From NCBI GenBank assembly GCA_036365515.1, contig CM070873.1:191262604-191326603 (forward strand): a DNA stretch of 64,000 nucleotides. Direction: 5' to 3'. Below, piece by piece: positions 57,367 to 64,000 of this stretch. The translations under genes were made by a program, and so were the position numbers. The notes beneath the pieces are model-generated. The model searched no databases, had not been told where the DNA came from, and saw only the letters and a program-made list of their open reading frames with translations. Within the stretch, counting starts at the first letter, position 1. Each line of letters starts with the position of its first letter. Source of the DNA: Torymus aiolomorphi. Taxonomy: Eukaryota; Arthropoda; Insecta; Hymenoptera; Torymidae.

Positions 57367-58718
57367 TTATTCCATGAATTAAAAATAACGAAGAAATTCT
57401 TGAGAGAGAATCCGAATATGATCTTCCAAAAAGCAGATAAAGGAAATGTAACTGTAGTTTCAGATAAAAGGGATTATATTAATAAAATTCAACTTATGTT
57501 GGAGGATGATACCACTTATGTGAAAATTAGGAATCCACATATCAATAGACTACAAGATAAATTGAAAGAATTATTGATGCATTGGAAAACAAAAGCTTAT
57601 ATTAAAGATAGTATGTTTAAATATTTAAAATGTGAAAATGGCACTGTAGCTAAATGTTATGGGCTTCCTAAGATTCACAAAGAACAGTTGACATATAGAA
57701 TAATAATATCATCGATAAATTTTCCGACGTATAGACTTGCTAGATTTTTGTCTAATATATTGTTCAAGATAATGGGTAAAACAAATTCATATATTAAAGA
57801 TAGTTGGAGTTTTTATGGTATAATGAAAGATATTATTATTCCGAATGATCATAGGATGGTTTCATTGGATGTAGTATCTTTGTTTACAAATATACCTTTA
57901 GAGTTGTTGAATGATATTATACAAGATAAATGGTCTGAAATTAAAGTACATACTAGTTTCAACATAGATGAATTTATAAAGGCACTTAATTTGGTTTTTA
58001 AAAACACAATTTTTTCTTTTGATAATAGTCTATATGAACAAAGATATGGTTGTCCAATGGGATCACCTTTGTCACCTGTTATAGCCAATTTAGTAATGGA
58101 AAAATTGGAAAGTATTGCTTTGTCTAAGTTGGTTTTTCAGTCAATTATTTTTAAAAGATATGTTGATGACATTTTTGCAGTTGTACCAGAATGTTTTGTG
58201 GATGAAATGGTGGATGTGTTTAATTCTATCCATGATAGAATTAAATTCACAAAAGAAGTTGAGAAAGATTATCAATTGAGTTTTTAGATATTAGAGTCAT
58301 TAGAGGTCATAATAATAGAGTGAAATTAGATTGGTATAGAAAACCTACATGGTCAGGTAGATTTTTAAATTTTGATTCTCACCACCAATTCGGAAACAAG
58401 ACAGGTGCGATCAAAGGTGTCATTGACAGAGCGATTAAATTGTCACATAAAGATTTTAGGAAAAAGAATTTAAATTTAGTTAGAGAAACATTTATTAAAA
58501 ATAGTTATCCCGTAAAATTTATTGATAAAATGATTGATGAGAGAGTGTGGGAAATTTATAATGGTGGATTGAAGCAGCGGGTAGATAATCAAACAAGGAA
58601 TAGAAATGGAAAGAATGCATATTTTAGTTTACCATATGTTAGAGGTTTGTCGGAAAGGATTAGAAGGGTTTTTAGTAAACACAATATTCAAGTTTTCTTT
58701 AGAAATGATAATAATTAA
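57355..58718 (+). pseudogene. PLE reverse transcriptase (right arm)
   Basis: Same protein as the left arm, with 17 more N-terminal residues (HELKITKKFLRENPN) from the spacer. Differences: SFNIDEF here for SLTKDEF, and one T fewer near 58285 causing a frameshift after KDYQLSF, with the frame resuming at about 58290-58718. RYVDDIFAVVP is intact. Confidence 0.88.
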
Positions 58719-59087
58719 GAAAGGTTATTTAGTAATTGTAAAGACAAGGATGATAAATGTTTGAAATCGGGAGTTGTTTATAAAATTAATTGTAGGGATT
58801 GTAATGGTTGTTATATTGGTCAAACGGGTAGATAATTGAAAAAGAGAATATATGAACATCAATATAGTTTACGCAGCTCAAGTTGTACATCGGGTTTGAA
58901 AGAACATTGTTTAAATAGTTTGCATTCTTTCGATTTTGGGAGTGTGGATATTTTGGAACAGGGGATTAAGAATAAATATAAGAGGGAAAGCCTTGAAAGT
59001 ATTCACATTCTAAGAAATCGGAATAATGTAAATTTAATGATAGAGTCAAGTAAATTAGATAACATTTATCATTCTTTATTAATTTAA
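58719..59087 (+). pseudogene. PLE GIY-YIG remnant (right arm)
   Basis: Mirror of 55696-56064, with the same two stops (after NDNN and after QTGR). Confidence 0.8.
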
Positions 59088-59195
59088 GTGAGAATGGCAA
59101 GTTGGAGAGGGGAATGTGGAGGGTGGTGGGGTAAGAGAAAAGAAGGGGGTATGGGTGCATGGTATATAAGGAGGTGTATCGCGGGTTTTATTTCA

Positions 59196-59236
59196 GTCCC
59201 TGAGGAGGAGCCGGAGCAGGCTCGAAACGTCGGACA
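59196..59236 (+). ncRNA. Hammerhead ribozyme-like motif (right arm)
   Basis: CTGAGGA (59200-59206), stem II GGAGCC/GGCTC with a 6-nt loop, GAAAC (59224-59228), then GTC (59229-59231). GTCC before the core pairs with GGAC after it (stem I). Stem III is almost absent, as in the minimal hammerheads of PLEs that work as dimers. The core matches the CUGANGA...GAAA consensus. Confidence 0.65.
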
Positions 59237-59564
59237 ATGTGGTGGTGGTGGGCAGTCAGATCGTCCTTTGATAACAAAGTTTTTTCCAGGTTTTAATTAA
59301 GTTTTTATTTCAGATTCTGCGGGGGTGATTATAAACAAGGGCAATCTGACTGCCATAAATATTAATTATTTTAATTTAATTTGTAAGACTGTAAGACCGA
59401 TGGAAAAATTCTTATCAATTGATATTAAATTGCAGTCGACATAAGTAATATTTTTAATGATAAGACTTGTACTGTTGAAGAATATAATTCATTTTGATGA
59501 AAAGACTGATATTTTATTGAAAAAATAGAGTTTAAACATTCAAATGGAATTTTCAACTAGAAGG

Positions 59565-60098
59565 AAGCATTTCGGAATAAAAATAATAGCACCATTGGAA
59601 AGAGCAGGAAAAAATCTATCGATATATGTCCTTAGTTCTTTTTTCAGAGACTTGGTACACGATTATTAGCGAATTGAATAGAGCGTGCACTTAAACGTGC
59701 CGTACGCACGGGCGCGAGGGGCTCGCGCGGACCCTCGGCGCTGTCTTTTTCATGTTGTTACTTTTAAATCCTTTATTTCTCCAACTTCTCCAAGATAGGG
59801 TTTTGAAGCTTAAGAGTTGTACTTTCTAATGGTGTAGTTTATTTTGAAAAAAAGCATGACATACTTTGAGAAAAATCGCTTTCAATATTCAACTCGAGTT
59901 GTCGTCCGGAAGAACGCGTTTCGCAATAAAAACAATGGCAGCATTGGAAAGAGCAGGAAAAAATCTATCGATATAGGTGCTTGGTTTTGTTTTCAAAGAC
60001 GCAGCATACGATTATGAACGAGTTAAACAAAGCGCCTTTTACGCGAAAAAAGGCACCGCGCGCGCTGGGTGGCCCGTTTCTGCTGGACGCTCCCATAT
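59565..60098. repeat. Two direct terminal-sequence copies, 347-bp period
   Basis: Both contain TTGGAAAGAGCAGGAAAAAA, CTATCGATATA and a GCGCGG-rich end. The distal copy (59911-60098) is the right inverted repeat of the 11-kb element; the proximal copy (59565-59740) is more diverged. Confidence 0.8.
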
Positions 60099-60132
60099 AT
60101 TTTTCTGTATTTTATAGTTGTTTTGAAAATCA

Positions 60133-61077
60133 CTAGATTTTCCTCCTCTTCAATACGGCTTCCCGGACCAGATCCAGGAGCCCGCAGTAACCGCTAACTT
60201 GTTTACGCATTACCATCTTTTCTAGATTGAGGATCATGGCTTGGAGATTTACTACATAATCTCGTGTAAGTACGTCTCTGCCCTCAGCTCTCGCGTTTAT
60301 TTCCGCTCGGATGCGTTGCTGACGTCCCCTGTCTCCGCCATACATGTGGGGCCTCTTGGAACTCTCGACACGATCGCCATGTATGGCGGTTACTTCTGTA
60401 CCAGGTGGCTGCTACACCGGTTAGAAGCTCTGACAACGATGAAAGCACCTCGTCGTACGTCGGACTGGCTAGAGCACGGCACTCCTCCACCCTCGTGAGA
60501 CATAACACGACGCTCTGCTCCTTTGAGGATCCTGAGAACTTGATGTGCCATTTTCGTACTATTTGGCCCACATCACGGTTCGTCTGCTTAGGCAAATACT
60601 TATGCCACTCAGACTGGTCCTGGGTAACGTCATCTCTTGGTTGACGCTGGGAAGAATTTCTAGTGTTATTCCTCCTAGGGTCTATTGGGGACTGGTGATT
60701 CGGGCTGCTGTTAAGTTGAAGTTTGCATATAGGCGAACGTGTCTTGGAAGTTCACGTGCGGTGATCCTCATCCGCGGCTCGTGCTTGGGGGTTGAAGTCC
60801 CTCCATGTGCGTACTTGAGGTTCGATGTCGAGCTCCTTGACGTGTTCGGACACTCTCCTTAAGCCCTTCCACCTCCTCGATGAGTGTTTTGATCACTGCC
60901 AGCAGTTGCTCCGATAGTATGCTGTCTCCTAACGCTATCCCTGCGGTTTGCTGCTCGCCCTGTCGCGGCCACTCGAAGTTTCGGGGCTGAGGCGGCTTTC
61001 GCCTTGGCTGCCCGAACGCGTGCTGCCCATTTCGTGCCGGCAACGATTCTTCTTCCTGATTGCGCCGGTATTGTCAT
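60133..61077 (-). pseudogene. Retrotransposon gag remnant
   Basis: Minus-strand frames read MPARNGQHAFGQPRRKPPQP, LIEEVEGLKESV, then the capsid-like IVRKWHIKFSGSSKEQSVVL, VLSSLSELLTGVAATWYRSN, RHTWRSCREFQEA and QQRIRAEINARAEGRDVL. WYRxNRxxWRxxxEF is a hallmark of insect gypsy-type gag. Frame breaks occur near 60600-60770 and 60340. No pol is adjacent. Confidence 0.65.
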
Positions 61078-61139
61078 TGCCTGCTATCGTTGCTGCTCCT
61101 GCTGATACTCCGGCTGCCGTCGCTGCTGCTCTGTGAACA

Positions 61140-62099
61140 TACTATAAAACCATAAATAAATAGGCATCTATACTACCAGATGTACATCATATTAAATGCA
61201 CCGGCTTTCATGTGCATCGATCACAAAAAAGTTGAACTTTATCCATGCAGACTTTACAAGTACTATGAAAAACATCTTTCCGGGTATATCTTTTCACCCA
61301 CGTATCGATCACAACTTGGTGCGCAAAGATCAGCTCTACTTCATCACTCTAGTGAAAACAACTAGTATTATCAAAAATACCTTTTATAATTCGTGTATGA
61401 TCGTATATAAGGATCATTACTTGTGTGTCAAGTTCAACTTTACGCACTTGTTACTGAAAATACTGTAATCTATTTTTACAATTTCACAAGACTTTATTTC
61501 TAATAGCTTTCTCAAATTGGTCACACTAGGTAACGCGTTACTTCACTTCTTTTTTTTCGGTAGTTCGTCTACTTTTATTTGACACCGTTTTATTCACCCT
61601 AGTTGTTTAAGATTTATTTTTGAGCTAATCAGATAATTTTAACTGGCAACAGTAAAACAGAGTGTCTATCGTTTGAAATGATATTTTTTTCTTTAACTCT
61701 CAAGCGCCATTGATAACTATAGTATGTACGGGAAATACCCGTCTTTGCGTACGGGATATCTCGTTACGTGACGCAGGAGGGTATTAAATTAAACCTTTCG
61801 GGTGTCGTTTTCTTTAACACGAAACAGATTTCAATAAATTTCTACTAAAATGATTTCTCATTCATTTTAAATAACTCACAGAGACTGGTAAATTTTTATC
61901 TTTTCATAGAATAAAACTTTCTTATTTCAATAACCTTCATAAAATATTTCCAAAGCATTTTGTGGCAAATATCTATATGAAGCTATTCATCTATTCAAAA
62001 TATAAATTTTCATTTCAATGTATAAAGACAAACATTAATTATGATATATTTAAAATATCAATGAGATTGAAGATTTTAATTGCTAATTTTTGTTCTCAG
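61140..62099. other. Intergenic or intronic, no gene seen
   Basis: AT-rich DNA with short frames lacking any motif. If 62100-62551 is a terminal exon, this is its upstream intron; TGTTCTCAG at 62091-62099 is a good acceptor. Confidence 0.45.
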
Positions 62100-62551
62100 G
62101 TATTACAGGAGGTGAAACTCTGACTGATGTAGAAAGAACGCTTAATAGTCTAAATGGTTATCATGATGATATATTGGAAGCATTAAGAAACGCTCATAGA
62201 GGTTTAGCGAGTACTCCTTCAGGAAGCGGCAATCTTATTGACGATGACGCAATACGCAAGTCACTCGTCGAACATGGATATGCTAGTGATTCTTATAGAA
62301 AATGCTCAGATAGTCAGGATAATATTGAAAATCCAGAAGATGAAGAAGAAGAAGATATACCACCATCTTGTGGAACAATCCGTATTCGTACACTTGAAGA
62401 TATAATACGTCAACTAGAGCATCATTCAACCCGTCACATGAGCCCAGTTGACTCAGAGGAAGTACGAATATCTGAAAACGAAAATGATCGTCACTATAGA
62501 ATGGACTCATCCGTCTGCAGTGAATCTTCTCAAGGGTCAGTTTTGATTTAA
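62100..62551 (+). CDS. Probable terminal exon of a host gene
   Basis: Acceptor TTTTGTTCTCAG precedes an open stretch (phase 1) ending at TAA 62549-62551: ITGGETLTDVERTLNSLNGY, DDILEALRNAHRGLAS, an acidic NPEDEEEEDIPP, GTIRIRTLEDIIRQLEHHST and a Ser-rich end (MDSSVCSESSQGSVLI). Codon use and balanced composition contrast with the transposon debris around it, and no transposon motif is present. I do not recognise the gene; a cytoplasmic tail of a receptor or cadherin-like protein would fit, but this is a guess. Upstream exons would lie outside the window or in repeat-filled introns. Confidence 0.5.
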
Positions 62552-62636
62552 GATCTTCTTCTTGTCCAAACTGTATTAAATTATTATTTTAAAAGTACCA
62601 TAACAAAAATATTCTTTGTATATAACGGCTAAGAAC

Positions 62637-63210
62637 TGCAAAGAACTGTTATAAACAGTTTGGTTTGAGACAGCAATAGTAGTTTATATCAGTTATTAGC
62701 TGTTATTAACAGTTGTTAACATTATTAGCAGGTATTTGCAGTTATTTACAGTTATTTACAGTTACTAACAGTTATTTACATTTATTTACAATTTTGATAA
62801 ATAATTACTTAAAAACAACAGTGCTTGCGGCAGTTATTAGCAATAATAAACAATTATTAGCAGTTACAAGCAGATTTTAGCAGTTATTAGCAGTTATTAG
62901 CAGTTATAAACAGTTAATAGCAGTTATAAACAATTAATAGCAGTTATAAACAGTTTGTTAGCAGTTGTAAACAGTATTATTTGTAGTTTCGTATCAATTT
63001 AAAAAAGAAAATGGATATTCTTATTTAACAAAACTGTAAATAACTGTCTATAACTACAATTAACTGCAAATAACTGCTAATAACTGCAACTAACTGGAAA
63101 TAACTGCAAATAACTGCAAATAACTGATAATAACGGCTAATTACTAATATAAATTGCTAAAAAACTGCTATTATTGTCTCAAACCAAACATCTTATAACA
63201 GTTATTTGCA
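62637..63210. mobile_element. Foldback element made of CAGTTATTAG repeats
   Basis: Left arm has GTTTGGTTTGAGACAGCAAT (62657); the right arm has its inverse ending near 63189. Between them are tens of ~10-12-bp CAGTTATTAG/CAGTTATAAA repeats in one orientation in the left half and inverted in the right half. No gene. Confidence 0.8.
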
Positions 63211-63289
63211 GTTATTCGAAATTATTATCAGTTATTTACAGTCCTTAGAAGTTATTTGGAATTATTAGTATTAGTATATTACGTAACTA

Positions 63290-63799
63290 GGAAGGTAAAC
63301 AGTTGCCCACTCCAGAACACGTATAAATCATCACCTTCGGCTCGGGTGGCAAACATGTGCTCTGTGTGGCTCTCTTTAACCCCGTGTTGCGTATAGGATT
63401 TTTCACCCCGGGAGCGAAAGTGGTACTTTCGACCAGTATGGTGAAAATATTATTTCCGCTGGGGTTATATGAGAATATCCGTTAAGTGGTCATAAAATTT
63501 GTATTTAAACTATGACAACAATATAATCTTCTTCTCATAAGTTTCAAATTTTGTTAGTTTACTTTATAAGGAACCAAAGTTGATAGATTTGTTATATTTA
63601 GATTCAAGAGAATATTTTTAATATTTGTTTTAATATATTGTATAATACATGTATTATACGTGTATAATTACGGGTATAATCTGTGACATTTGTAATTCAT
63701 AGTGTTTTATGGTCGAAATATCTCGAATAATATAAAACAATTGAATATAAGCCGATTGAATATAAAACAATTATTATGCTATCGAATAATATATAACAA
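63290..63799. other. Intergenic, nothing recognised
   Basis: AT-rich, with a short CACCCCGGGAGCGAAAGTGG patch at 63402 and ATAATACATGTATTATACGTG near 63640. No supported gene. Confidence 0.5.
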
Positions 63800-63983
63800 T
63801 TAGGGCTCTTGTACGAATGGAGGAATAGCGAGGAATAACGCCTGGTAACCAATCACAAACAAGTTATAAAAATACGTATTGCTTCTTATTCCTTCAAAAA
63901 GGAACACGTCTTTTTAAAGCTCGATTGTGATTGGCTATCAGGCATTATTCCTCGCTATTCCTCTATTCATGTAAGAGCCCTTA
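63800..63983. mobile_element. ~180-bp PIF/Harbinger-like MITE
   Basis: Inverted ends GGGCTCTTGTACGAATGGAG and its match ending GAGCCC, flanked by TTA on both sides (63800-63802 and 63981-63983), the TWA duplication of PIF/Harbinger elements. The ~55-bp ends pair almost fully (GGAATAGCGAGGAATAA on both). Confidence 0.75.
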
Positions 63984-64000
63984 TTGTATAGAACGATTTG

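Larger units (their letters stand above)
55363..59422. repeat. 4-kb palindrome of a Penelope-like element
   Basis: Left arm 55363-57365 and right arm 57418-59422 are near-identical inverted copies (~2.0 kb each) around a 52-bp spacer. Each arm carries most of the RT domain, the GIY-YIG region and a pseudo-LTR. Both arms share the same stop codons, so the palindrome arose by copying one already defective PLE rather than by two independent insertions. Confidence 0.92.
48998..60098. mobile_element. 11.1-kb TIR element with unrecognised transposase
   Basis: Ends begin TATGGGAGCGTCCAGCAGAA and match inverted for about 190 bp (48998-49185 and 59911-60098). Both ends are flanked by AT-rich ATATA sequence, so the target duplication cannot be fixed. 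The internal gene is a DDE-like transposase split by a Penelope-like element. A second PLE palindrome follows it. The right end carries an extra diverged direct copy of the terminal sequence at 59565-59740. Confidence 0.75.

Noticed and set aside
61180..61468. Two overlapping 60-90 aa plus-strand ORFs
   Set aside because: Different frames of the same stretch with no recognisable domain or splice context.

Overview
The window looks like arthropod, most likely insect, genomic DNA (a hymenopteran is plausible but unproven). It is AT-rich, full of microsatellites, and almost wholly made of transposable elements nested in one another. Only one stretch, an exon-like ORF at 62100-62551, looks like an ordinary host gene.

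Layout. 1-5.5 kb: microsatellites, a 2.7-kb palindrome and degenerate tandem repeats. 5.5-28.7 kb: a Ty3/gypsy-type LTR retrotransposon (LTRs 5510-6254 and 27873-28658) whose pol is split by a ~17-kb Polinton/Maverick (9509-26564, with ~150-bp terminal inverted repeats). 28.7-36.6 kb: a second decayed Ty3/gypsy-like element. 36.6-47.7 kb: a decayed, intron-containing hAT (BED-finger) transposase gene on the minus strand, with a mariner (43646-44938) and several foldback elements or MITEs in its long intron. 48.0-49.0 kb: the 3' end of another gypsy element. 49.0-60.1 kb: an 11-kb element with ~190-bp inverted repeats; its unrecognised DDE-like transposase gene is split by a Penelope-like retroelement (PLE), and a 4-kb near-perfect palindrome of a second PLE follows. 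60.1-64 kb: a gag remnant, the host-like exon and two MITE-like elements.

The Polinton is the most informative part. Left to right: an orphan family gene (-), double-jelly-roll capsid (-), a 48-aa ORF (-), penton-like capsid (-), adenovirus-type protease (-), a phospholipase A2/pVI-like virion protein (-), packaging ATPase (+), a 29-aa ORF (+), a coiled-coil protein run into a chromodomain integrase (+), a small OB-like protein (-), protein-primed DNA polymerase B (-), a second copy of the orphan family (+), and two unrecognised Pro/Ser-rich proteins with basic tails (-). Several core genes carry stops or frameshifts, so this copy is dead, but its regulatory layout survives. Nearly every gene has a TATA box 30-34 nt upstream of a TCAKT initiator, often overlapping the previous gene's stop codon.

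The two right-end accessory genes end, 2 nt after their stop codons, in 16-nt hairpins with the geometry and loop (6-bp stem, UUUC loop, CUUUUCAG core) of the metazoan replication-dependent histone mRNA 3' stem-loop. Ten such hairpins lie within 4 kb. This suggests that the element borrowed the cell's S-phase, SLBP-dependent mRNA 3'-end pathway for a set of accessory genes. I know of no description of this and regard it as the best candidate for a new system here.
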